This document shows, one piece after another, positions 51,962 through 59,783 of a stretch of 64,000 bases of DNA. Location of the stretch: NCBI GenBank assembly GCA_012034405.1, contig JAAVLZ010000006.1, positions 62,001-126,000 of the forward strand, given 5' to 3'. The position numbers were made by a program, and so were the translations under genes. This DNA is from Oscillospiraceae bacterium HV4-5-C5C (GTDB lineage: Bacteria; Bacillota; Clostridia; Saccharofermentanales; Fastidiosipilaceae). The notes beneath the pieces are model-generated. The model was not told where the DNA came from and ran no database searches. It saw only the letters and a program-made list of their open reading frames with translations. The first letter of the stretch is position 1. Every line of letters starts with the position of its first letter.

Positions 51962-52781
51962 CGGACACAGGACCTCCCGGGTCATTTTATATGTTGTGTT
52001 ATGTTCCGGCGTATTGCTGACGGTCTTTCCCTTTATCTGGATGGTGCTGACTTCCTTTAAGCTGGATGGCGAAGCGGTACAGGTACCGCCGACTATCCTG
52101 CCGCAGCATCCCTCACTGCAAGCCTATCAGCAGGTGTTTGACGTCATTCCGTTCCGCTCTGTCCTGCTGAATTCTGTCATTTCAACCGTGCTGATTGTGC
52201 TGGGGCAGGTTTTATTCTGCACCATGGCGGCCTACGGTTTTGCCCGGATCAAATTCCCCGGCCGGCAGCTGATCTTTATTCTGGTTCTGTCGGTGCTCAT
52301 GGTGCCAGGTCAGATCTTCCTGATTCCCCAGTATCTGATTGTGCAGAAGCTGCATTTACTGGATACGATGGGCGGCCTGGTCCTGCCCAGCCTGTTCAGT
52401 GCTTTCGGTACCTTTTTGCTGCGGCAGTTCTTTTTGTCTATCCCGGCGGAAATGGAGGAGGCGGCTATCCTGGACGGCGCCAATCGCTGGCAGATTTTTA
52501 CCAGAGTCATGGTGCCGCTGGTCCAGCCAGGGATTGTGACCCTGGTAATCTTTACCGCCAAATACGGCTGGAATAACTTTATGTGGCCCCTTATCATTAC
52601 CACGACGCCGTCCAAGATGACCCTGGGGCCGGCGCTTTCCACCCTGTCCGGAGTGCATGTCAATAACTACCCGGCCCAGATGGCCGGGGCGGTGCTGGCC
52701 GTCATCCCCATGCTGATTCTATTTATTGTTTTCCAAAAACAGTTTATTGAAGGCGTGGCTCATGCGGGGGTAAAGGGCTGA
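51954..52781 (+). CDS. Sugar ABC transporter permease, MalG/UgpE type
   Basis: Second CUT1 permease (275 aa). First helix near residues 11-32 (VILYVVLCSGVLLTVFPFIW), EAA loop EEAAILDGANRWQIF near residue 165, C-terminus ending VAHAGVKG. It starts 8 bp inside the end of the previous gene, implying translational coupling; the TTG frame start at 51927 is less likely. No ATPase or enzyme gene follows, so the ligand cannot be inferred. Confidence 0.92.
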   Translation: MNNGHRTSRVILYVVLCSGVLLTVFPFIWMVLTSFKLDGEAVQVPPTILPQHPSLQAYQQVFDVIPFRSVLLNSVISTVLIVLGQVLFCTMAAYGFARIKFPGRQLIFILVLSVLMVPGQIFLIPQYLIVQKLHLLDTMGGLVLPSLFSAFGTFLLRQFFLSIPAEMEEAAILDGANRWQIFTRVMVPLVQPGIVTLVIFTAKYGWNNFMWPLIITTTPSKMTLGPALSTLSGVHVNNYPAQMAGAVLAVIPMLILFIVFQKQFIEGVAHAGVKG

Positions 52782-53178
52782 GGCAGCAGGCTCCCGGAGA
52801 CAGCCTTGTGCTGTCCTCCGCATTGCCGTAACCGGACCGCTTTTGCCTGGCGGCAGGCTCGGGCGCCATCGTATCGGCGCTGTTGGATTTAAGGGCTGTG
52901 ACGCGCGGTACCTGAATCCGGCGGCGCTTTTTATTTACCCGGCCTTACCTGCTTGCTCCAGACCGGGTCGGGTTAAGCCTGAGACGGACGGGCGTGTTCC
53001 GGCATACCTCCGGAGGCGGTGGTCGCGCGCTTTGAGCAGAGCGGACGGCTTTACGGTATAATGGGACAACCGCTGGCGGGGCTACGGGCTGGTCTGCCCA
53101 GGCCGTAACCCGTGTTCCGCCGGTATGTCCCCGGTCAGGCTTCAAAGGGCCTGACCGCAAGCCTGTTCTGGAGGAACC
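52782..53178. other. Intergenic region with structured leader
   Basis: A 397-bp GC-rich non-coding stretch. It holds a short hairpin at 52796-52821 (CGGAG-ACAGC/GCTGTCCTCCG) after the transporter operon, and TATAAT at 53057-53062 with a poor -35 (TTGAGC, 19 bp). A perfect 8-bp hairpin GGTCAGGC (53133-53140)/GCCTGACC (53149-53156) lies just before the next gene. Small ORFs here look spurious. Confidence 0.5.
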
Positions 53179-54837
53179 ATGTCCAAACCATCTGAAAATT
53201 CACCCCAACCGCCCTGGCCTGACCGCCAGAACCCGGGATCTGATATGCCTTTACCGCCGGACCGTGAACCGGACAAGCGCCATCTATCTCTGCGCGGCCA
53301 GATTATTCTGATTATCGCTTTAGTGCTGCTGCTCGTCCTGGTGATCTGGCTGCTGTGGCGCGCATTAAGCCGCGGCTTTGCCAGTCAGGTAGTGGAGAAT
53401 TCCCGTCAGGCTGAGCAGACAGATACGGAAACCGCGGCTGAATCAGCGCTTATATGGCTGACTCCCTCCGCCACACCTGAGCCGACCGTGCTCCCTACGG
53501 CCACCCCTGAACCCACTCCGCTGCCGGAGCCGGTTTATGTAACCGCCGCGCCGACACCAAGCCCTACGCCTGAGCCCACGCCCACGCCTGAGCCCACGCC
53601 CACCTCTGGACCCACTACTATGGTGACACCGGTGGCAACGCCGGCCGCTACCGCCGTGCCGACCACACCGGCCGTTCCATCGGCTGCCCCGACCGCAGAG
53701 CCGGCAACGACAACGACTGCCGAGCAGCTGTATCTAGTTGCTCCGCCCACTCCCAGTCCGGCAGCTGTGCCGGCCAGCCCGACCCCGGTCGCAACAGACG
53801 GGGGGACACAACCGACTGATACCGCAACCAGGCAGGCTCTGGCCTTGGATTCAGACCAGGCCGTTGGTCTGCAGACTTATCTGGGCAGCTATTTTGGCGG
53901 GGACCGCGGCTTGCCGCTGGCGTTGAATGGCGGGACCAGAGAGGCGGCGCCACAGGAACGCCTGCCCTATTTTGACGATATCACCAAACTTGGCGCCAAG
54001 GAACTCCTGCGCCGTTACGGCGGCCGTTACATGGCGGGGACCGGACTGACCGACCCTGAGGACAGCAGCCGGACTTACGTAACCGCGGCCGATATGCAGG
54101 CCTATTTGCAGGCCGTTATCAATCCGGAACTGGATGTTTCAGAGATTACCCCGGAATATATGAGCTGGCTGTTTGACAGTACCGATGGGGAGCATTTCAG
54201 CACCTCGCTTAATCAGGAGAGCAGCCAGCCCTATTCCCGCCTGGTCAGCAGCCTGACCAGCCTGACCCTGCAGGAAGCTATTGATGAAACGACTTATACA
54301 GCTCAGACCTTAGAGCTCTATTGGGACTATCAAACCCCTGCACAGAGCTCGGAGGCAACCGACACGGATCTGGCTGGCGGGCTGACTGGCTGGTACATCA
54401 TTTATAATGGCGAATATCCTGTGGCCGTGGCCTGCGGCAGTGCCGATCCGGATAACCCCGCGGCGGAACAATTTATATATCTGACTGATCCGGCCTATAC
54501 CGACCAGGTCTCATATACGATTCAGGCTTCTGCTGCTACCAGCTCAGGTTTTGCCATCCAGAGCCGGCACAAAGTCAGCGGGGATACGGAGGTAAACGCT
54601 GCCTTGACCAAGCTTACCGCGGCCGTTGAAGCGGCAGAGCTGGTTACGGTTAAAGACAGTGGCGCTGACCTGCTGGCCCGACCGTCAGCCGATGCGCCGC
54701 TACGGGCCACCCTGGCGGAGGGAGAAGAGGCTTTGATGATTCCGCTTGAAGACCGCAGCGATGGTTTATGCCTGATTATCAGCCAGAAGGCCTGCGGTTA
54801 TGCCGCTGCCGTGGCTTTTGAATCGCTTGCGGATTAA
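53179..54837 (+). CDS. Membrane-anchored surface protein with Pro/Thr stalk (paralogue A)
   Basis: Uncharacterised 552-aa protein. Cytoplasmic N-terminus of about 39 residues, one TM helix (about 40-62), a Thr/Pro/Ala-rich stalk (about 95-215, TPEPTPTPEPTP-type repeats), then an extracellular domain that is shared with the next protein (YFGGDRGLPLALNG, LLRRYGGRYMAGTG, SRTYVTAADMQAYL). The last ~60 residues (VKDSGADLLARPSADAPLRATLAEG) look like a bacterial SH3-type domain. GGAGG precedes the ATG. Likely an exposed sensor, adhesin or wall-binding protein; no known family was recognised for the central domain. Confidence 0.75.
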   Translation: MSKPSENSPQPPWPDRQNPGSDMPLPPDREPDKRHLSLRGQIILIIALVLLLVLVIWLLWRALSRGFASQVVENSRQAEQTDTETAAESALIWLTPSATPEPTVLPTATPEPTPLPEPVYVTAAPTPSPTPEPTPTPEPTPTSGPTTMVTPVATPAATAVPTTPAVPSAAPTAEPATTTTAEQLYLVAPPTPSPAAVPASPTPVATDGGTQPTDTATRQALALDSDQAVGLQTYLGSYFGGDRGLPLALNGGTREAAPQERLPYFDDITKLGAKELLRRYGGRYMAGTGLTDPEDSSRTYVTAADMQAYLQAVINPELDVSEITPEYMSWLFDSTDGEHFSTSLNQESSQPYSRLVSSLTSLTLQEAIDETTYTAQTLELYWDYQTPAQSSEATDTDLAGGLTGWYIIYNGEYPVAVACGSADPDNPAAEQFIYLTDPAYTDQVSYTIQASAATSSGFAIQSRHKVSGDTEVNAALTKLTAAVEAAELVTVKDSGADLLARPSADAPLRATLAEGEEALMIPLEDRSDGLCLIISQKACGYAAAVAFESLAD

Positions 54838-54946
54838 TCAGCCCGGTCCGTGCAACACTTTACCGGGCAACTGCGTATTTATTAAGGAAAGATAAACCAG
54901 TCACAGGAAGCCGGACCGGTAGGTGCCGCCGGACCCGGGTATTAGC

Positions 54947-54952
54947 TATAAT
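54947..54952 (+). promoter_or_regulatory. Candidate -10 element of paralogue B
   Basis: TATAAT in a GC-rich context, 64 bp before the start at 55016; no consensus -35. Paralogue A also has a TATAAT (53057-53062) with poor -35. Confidence 0.35.
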
Positions 54953-55015
54953 AAGGCCAGCCTTGAACCCTGCGCTCACTGCTTGCCAAAGCAGCCACAA
55001 GCGAAAGGAGAAACC

Positions 55016-57094
55016 ATGATCTGTCCTAATTGTCAGTTTGAGTATGATGACAGTCTTATAACCTGCCCTTATTGCGGGGCGGTTAATCCCGCCCCGGCCC
55101 CGGCGGCGGCTGCAGGAGCAGAAAAGGGGGCGGAGACTGGCAATTCTGCCGCGGAGGATACCGCAATTCCGCCAGCCGGCTCAGGCTATGACCCGGCTGG
55201 ACCGCTGTATAGCCAGGCTGATGGATCCTCCGATACAGGCGAAGCAGATGATTCAGATAAGGATGACCGCAAATCCGGCCTCTACTTGCCGATCATGGCA
55301 TTTTTACTGTTTGCGCTGATTTTGGTTGTGGCGGTGCTGCTGATTGGCCGGGTCCTGAAATTTGGCTTTAACAGCAATATTGTGGGCTCGGATACCAGTG
55401 ATTCGGCTCAAGTGGCCATATCGGCTACGCCTGCCCCCACCCCGGGCAGCGGCCAGACAACGGATCCCAGCCAAAGTGATGACAGCACCCATCTGACCTT
55501 GCCGGATGACTTCTGGCTGACGCCCGCCGCACCGTGGACGCCCACCACGGACAGCCCGGCAGTTGCGGTGGTGACCGCCGCGCCAACCAGCACACCGGAG
55601 CCGGAAGCGACCGCGACACCGGAGCCCACCGCGACGCCGGAGCCCACCGCGACACCGGAGCCCACCGCGACGCCGGAGCCCACCGCGACGCCGGAGGCTA
55701 CCGCGACACCGGAGCCCACCGCGACACCGGAAGCTACCGCAACGCCAGCACCCACGGCCACTCCGAGCGTCAAGCCCACCACCGCGCCGACCGCAGCGGT
55801 TTCGCCGACGACCGCGCCGACCGCGGCGGTCAGCCCGACTCCGCAACCGACCGTCAAGCCCACCACAGCGCCGACCGCGGCGGTCAGCCCGACACCGCAA
55901 CCGACCGTCAAACCCACCACCGCGCCGACGGCAGCGGTTTCGCCCACCACCGCGCCGACAGCAGCGGTTTCGCCCACCACCGCGCCGACAGCAGCGGTTT
56001 CGCCCACCACCGCGCCGACCGCGGCGGCCAGCCCGACACCGCAACCGACCGTCAAACCCACGCCTGCCTGGCCCGACCAGGCCTATGCCGTCCTGCCACC
56101 AGCCAATCCGCCCCAGCCAACCACCAACCCGCTGCCGGATATCGGCCTGCAATCCGGCGAAGGCCAGAACGCGCTGAATTATATCCAGAGCTATTTTGGC
56201 GATAACAGCAGTTTGCCGCTGAATCTGGGCGGCAGCAGTAAACAGGGCAGCGCGGCGGAGAGCTTGCCGGACTTCAGCCAGGCCTCCTCACTGGATGCCG
56301 CAACGTTGCTTCGCTTGTACGGCGGACAACTCATGGCCGCTACCGGTCAGACTGATCCGGCCGACAGCAATCGGTCTTACGTAACGGCTGCTGAAATGCA
56401 GAGCTTTTTACTCAACTATATCAGTCCGGCTTTGAATGTTAGCGGTGTGACCGACAGCCTGATGGCAGAGCTTTTTGACACGACTGACCATCTGCACTAC
56501 AGCGCGCCGCGGACAGCTACGGCCAGCGGAGCCTATTCGCAGCGCCGTTTTATTGCCACAGAGGTTCATGCTGCGCAGAGCAGTTATCAATTGCTGGGCT
56601 ATGATTTGTATTTTGAATATCATAGCGGTTCCGGCGCGGCCCCGGGTTACTATCTGATCCTGAATCAAGGCACGCCTATCGGCATCACTGCAGACAGCGT
56701 GACGCCTTCCACTGTGACGCTGAGCGCATCAGGCTGGCCATCCGGCGTCCTGTTCTTCAGTGACCCGACTTATACGGCAAAGCAGCACTGGTCGTTTGAC
56801 GAAGCGGTTACGGTCAGCGGCTATGCTTTAACCGGTAAAACCACCGAGGCCGGAGATAGCAGCCTGATAACGGCACTCAATGGCCTGAGTCAGGCGCTGG
56901 GCCAGCCTGAGACCAAAACCGTCCGTGCTGAAAGCGCCGCGGTTTTAGCCGCGCCGTCAGCTGACGCCGCAGTCCGGACTACATTAAGTCAGGGTACAGC
57001 CGTTACCAGCTTCAGCCTGCCGCAACAGCCGGGCATCTGCCTGGTCGTGGCAGACGGAACGGCAGGTTACCTGCCGGCTGCGGATCTGGAATAA
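55016..57094 (+). CDS. Zinc-ribbon membrane-anchored surface protein with Pro/Thr stalk (paralogue B)
   Basis: Uncharacterised 692-aa protein. The N-terminal zinc ribbon is CPNC...CPYC (Cys3, Cys6, Cys17, Cys20), followed by an acidic linker, one TM helix (about 89-112) and a very long stalk of TATPEP-type and TAAVSPTTAP-type repeats (about 190-350). The extracellular domain is homologous to paralogue A (YFGDNSSLPLNLGG, LLRLYGGQLMAATG, NRSYVTAAEMQSFL), and it ends in the same SH3-like tail (AAVLAAPSADAAVRTTLSQG). Start 55016 follows AAAGGAG; upstream extension to 54923 would precede the zinc ribbon without a ribosome site. The zinc ribbon would face the cytoplasm, which suggests a transmembrane link. 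Confidence 0.78.
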   Translation: MICPNCQFEYDDSLITCPYCGAVNPAPAPAAAAGAEKGAETGNSAAEDTAIPPAGSGYDPAGPLYSQADGSSDTGEADDSDKDDRKSGLYLPIMAFLLFALILVVAVLLIGRVLKFGFNSNIVGSDTSDSAQVAISATPAPTPGSGQTTDPSQSDDSTHLTLPDDFWLTPAAPWTPTTDSPAVAVVTAAPTSTPEPEATATPEPTATPEPTATPEPTATPEPTATPEATATPEPTATPEATATPAPTATPSVKPTTAPTAAVSPTTAPTAAVSPTPQPTVKPTTAPTAAVSPTPQPTVKPTTAPTAAVSPTTAPTAAVSPTTAPTAAVSPTTAPTAAASPTPQPTVKPTPAWPDQAYAVLPPANPPQPTTNPLPDIGLQSGEGQNALNYIQSYFGDNSSLPLNLGGSSKQGSAAESLPDFSQASSLDAATLLRLYGGQLMAATGQTDPADSNRSYVTAAEMQSFLLNYISPALNVSGVTDSLMAELFDTTDHLHYSAPRTATASGAYSQRRFIATEVHAAQSSYQLLGYDLYFEYHSGSGAAPGYYLILNQGTPIGITADSVTPSTVTLSASGWPSGVLFFSDPTYTAKQHWSFDEAVTVSGYALTGKTTEAGDSSLITALNGLSQALGQPETKTVRAESAAVLAAPSADAAVRTTLSQGTAVTSFSLPQQPGICLVVADGTAGYLPAADLE
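55600..55770 (+). repeat. Minisatellite, ~18-bp unit encoding TATPEP-type repeats
   Basis: Tandem units of the type ACCGCGACGCCGGAGCCC, about nine copies with a few substitutions, within the stalk of paralogue B. Near-identical DNA copies are prone to length change by slippage. Confidence 0.8.
55780..56060 (+). repeat. Minisatellite, 30-bp unit encoding TAAVSPTTAP-type repeats
   Basis: Tandem 30-bp units, clearest at 55921, 55951, 55981 and 56011, interleaved with TPQPTVKP-coding variants. The first three units start CGCGCCGAC and are nearly identical in DNA, a sign of recent expansion or gene conversion. Confidence 0.85.
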
Positions 57095-57109
57095 CCGGAC
57101 CGGACCCGG

Positions 57110-57136
57110 CGTACGGCAGTCCCGGCGTGCCGTACG
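57110..57136. terminator. Hairpin between convergent genes
   Basis: CGTACGGCA (57110-57118) pairs perfectly with TGCCGTACG (57128-57136); 9-nt loop, no T-run. It lies between paralogue B and the methyltransferase gene. Confidence 0.45.
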
Positions 57137-57245
57137 GGCTGTGCCCGGACCTGAAGCGCGGCTGGGCGCAGGCCAGGGAAGGCCGGCACCGTTGGCCGCC
57201 GGGCAGATACCAGCGTTGTGGCGGAGAGGGGGAAGCCCTGCCGCT

Positions 57246-58130
57246 TCAGGACGCCAGCCAGCGCCCGCTGACGCCGCAAGGCAGCACAATCCCCCGCTGA
57301 TTTGATGGTAACCCCAGCTCCTGGCAGTCTATAACGCCCTGGCGCGCTTCCTGCCCCAGCGTCAGCTGCAGCAATGTTTTTATCACGCCGGGCGCCAGAT
57401 TGCTGGCATAGACATTGACAATGAAAAACAGAGCCGAGGGACTCAGCAGCTGCCGGCACTCATCCAGCAGCGGGTACAAGGCATCCTCCAGCTGCCAAAG
57501 TTCGCCAGAGGGACCGCGGCCATAAGCGGGCGGATCCAGGATGATCCCCTCATATTGCCGGCCCCGCCGGATTTCCCGGCGGACAAATTTCTGGACATCA
57601 TCTACTATAAAGCGCACATAAGCCTGATCACAGCCGGACAGGTGAATATTGTCCTTGGCTTTGGCTACCATACCCTTTGACGCATCCACATGGACGACTT
57701 CAGATGCGCCCGCCTTAGCTAATGCGCAGGTGGCGGCCCCGGTATAGGCAAAAAGATTCAGCATCCTCAGCTCAGTCTGCCCCGCGGCCCGGGCGTTGAG
57801 AATCTTCTGCTCCATCAGATCCCAGTTTACGGCCTGTTCAGGAAACAGACCGGTATGTTTAAAGCCGGTCGGATTAATCACAAACGTCAGCCGGCCTGCT
57901 ACTGAATCATAAGACACCGTCCACTGCTGAGGCAGCCGTCCCAGGATATCCCAGTTGCCACCGCCACGGTCGCTGCGGATATAGCGCGCGTCCGGGCGGG
58001 CCCAGGGATCATGCGGCCAGATAGCCTGAGGATCCGGCCGCTCCAGGATATATTTACCCCAACGCTCCCGTTTCATTCCCAGACCGGTATCCAGGAGTTC
58101 AAAATCTTTCCAGTGATTGGCAATCTGCAT
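57246..58130 (-). CDS. Class I SAM-dependent methyltransferase (RlmI/RlmK-like)
   Basis: Methyltransferase (294 aa) of the group that includes rRNA cytosine and guanine methylases. Motif I is LNLFAYTGAATCALAKAGA, motif II HVDASKG, and the catalytic motif IV is DPPAYGRG. The N-terminal ~110 residues form the substrate-side domain. Start 58130 follows AAAGGG; the frame extends to 58220 without support. An RNA substrate is likely by family, but which base is modified cannot be told. Stand-alone gene. Confidence 0.87.
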   Translation of the reverse strand: MQIANHWKDFELLDTGLGMKRERWGKYILERPDPQAIWPHDPWARPDARYIRSDRGGGNWDILGRLPQQWTVSYDSVAGRLTFVINPTGFKHTGLFPEQAVNWDLMEQKILNARAAGQTELRMLNLFAYTGAATCALAKAGASEVVHVDASKGMVAKAKDNIHLSGCDQAYVRFIVDDVQKFVRREIRRGRQYEGIILDPPAYGRGPSGELWQLEDALYPLLDECRQLLSPSALFFIVNVYASNLAPGVIKTLLQLTLGQEARQGVIDCQELGLPSNQRGIVLPCGVSGRWLAS

Positions 58131-58364
58131 ACTGCGTGCCCTTTCTGTGCGCTCTGACGCTGAGCCTGCCGCCCCGGCCGTCTGATACAGACAGAAGGAA
58201 CCGCAGCCTATCTGCCACATTGTAGCAGAGCCTGACCTTAAGACGCCACTGGCCGTAAGGTTTTTGCTGCATTAAAATAGATGCAGATCAAATCAGGACT
58301 GCTGCGGCAGCCCGCCAGCTAACCTGGCAGGAACATGCCAGGGGCAAAAAAGGAGAAGGCGCCT

Positions 58365-59681
58365 ATGAACTATAAATTGGATCGTGAGGCCTATGAGGCC
58401 CGCATGAGCTGGTACAATGCCGCCCGCTTCGGCATGTTTATCCACTGGGGGCTCTATGCCATACCCGCGCGAGGAGAGTGGATCCGCAGCCAGGAGGAAA
58501 TTACCCGTGAAGACTATATGCGGTATTTTGAGGAGTTTAATCCCACCGCCTATCATCCCCGCGACTGGGCGCGGCAGGCCAAAGCCGCCGGGATGAAATA
58601 CATGGTGCTCACCGCCAAGCACCATGACGGCTTCTGCCTCTGGGACACGGATACGACTGATTTCAAAGCGACAAACACCCGCTGCGGCCGCGATCTCATC
58701 AAAGAATATGTTGAAGCGGTCCGGGCGGAGGGTCTCAAAGTCGGCCTGTATTATTCGCTGCTTGATTGGTACCATGAGGATTATCCGCACTATAAAGATC
58801 GGCAGCACCCCCTGCGCAACCACCCTGAATGCGGCAATGAGGGACGGGTTTGGGAGCGTTATGTGGCCTATATGCATGAACAGGTCCGCGAGCTGTGCAG
58901 CCGTTACGGCCAGATAGACGTGCTGTGGTTTGACTTTTCCTATGACGATCTGGTCGGCGAAAAATGGGGCGCCACCCAACTGGTGGAAATGGTGCGCTCG
59001 CTGCAGCCGCAGGTCATTATTGACAACCGGCTGGAAGCCAGCGGAGAAGGCTTCGGTTCCCTGGCCAGCGGCCACCCCACCCCTTATCACGGCGACTTTG
59101 TCAGCCCGGAACAAATCATCCCGCCAGACGGAATCAGCGACGTTTATGGCAACCCGCTATATTGGGAAGCCTGCATTACCATGAATAACCACTGGGGCTA
59201 CTGCGGGACTGACCTGGCGTTCAAACCGGCTGGCATGCTGATCCGAAAACTGGTGGAGTGTGTCTCCAAAGGCGGCAACCTGCTGCTCAATGTCGGACCG
59301 GACGCCAATGGCCGCATTCCTGCCCGGTCAGAAGAGATCCTTCGCCATATCGGCGCCTGGATGGACCGGAACGCAGCCAGCATTTATGGCTGCGGCCAGG
59401 CTGCTGGACTGCCCAAGCCTGATTTTGGCCGCTACACCCGTAAGGGCCAGCACCTGTACTATCACCTGTATGAAAACGCGGTCGGACCCATGCCCCTGCC
59501 GGGCCTGAAGGAATCAGAGATCAGGCAGATCCGGCTGCTGGCAGATGGCCGGGAGATCCCGGTCAGTCATGCCTGGATGAGCAGTAACTATCCGGATATG
59601 GTCTTTGCTGATCTGGGCAGCAATCCGATTCTGGATGACCCGGATGACACCGTTCTGGATATTACCTTACAAGACCGTTGA
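58365..59681 (+). CDS. Alpha-L-fucosidase, family GH29
   Basis: Retaining alpha-fucosidase (438 aa). The family opening WYNAARFGMFIHWGLYAIPARGEW is present, as are TAKHHDGFCLWDT and the nucleophile Asp190 in DVLWFDFSYDD; KGGNLLLNVGPDANG closes the barrel. No signal peptide, so it would act inside the cell on imported fuco-oligosaccharides. AAAGGAG lies 9 nt before ATG 58365. It stands without a transporter or fucose-pathway gene nearby. Confidence 0.93.
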   Translation: MNYKLDREAYEARMSWYNAARFGMFIHWGLYAIPARGEWIRSQEEITREDYMRYFEEFNPTAYHPRDWARQAKAAGMKYMVLTAKHHDGFCLWDTDTTDFKATNTRCGRDLIKEYVEAVRAEGLKVGLYYSLLDWYHEDYPHYKDRQHPLRNHPECGNEGRVWERYVAYMHEQVRELCSRYGQIDVLWFDFSYDDLVGEKWGATQLVEMVRSLQPQVIIDNRLEASGEGFGSLASGHPTPYHGDFVSPEQIIPPDGISDVYGNPLYWEACITMNNHWGYCGTDLAFKPAGMLIRKLVECVSKGGNLLLNVGPDANGRIPARSEEILRHIGAWMDRNAASIYGCGQAAGLPKPDFGRYTRKGQHLYYHLYENAVGPMPLPGLKESEIRQIRLLADGREIPVSHAWMSSNYPDMVFADLGSNPILDDPDDTVLDITLQDR

Positions 59682-59783
59682 GCTTACCGGAATCAACGCC
59701 CCTTATAGCTCCGGTTCCCGGCCCGCTGCTCCTGGCGGCAGGCCGGACTGGCGCCAGGATAGGCGGGGGGAAAGGACAAAGGG

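Noticed and set aside
52843-53160. Small ORFs on both strands between the fourth importer and paralogue A
   Set aside because: No ribosome sites, no recognisable motifs, and the region reads as a structured leader.
55600-56060. Tandem repeats that could be mistaken for a CRISPR array
   Set aside because: There are no unique spacers; units are contiguous, in frame and encode the Thr/Pro stalk of a surface protein.
55304-56152. Long minus-strand open frames rich in Arg/Gly or Val/Gly
   Set aside because: They are shadows produced by the GC-rich coding minisatellite of the plus-strand gene and have no ribosome site or recognisable domain.
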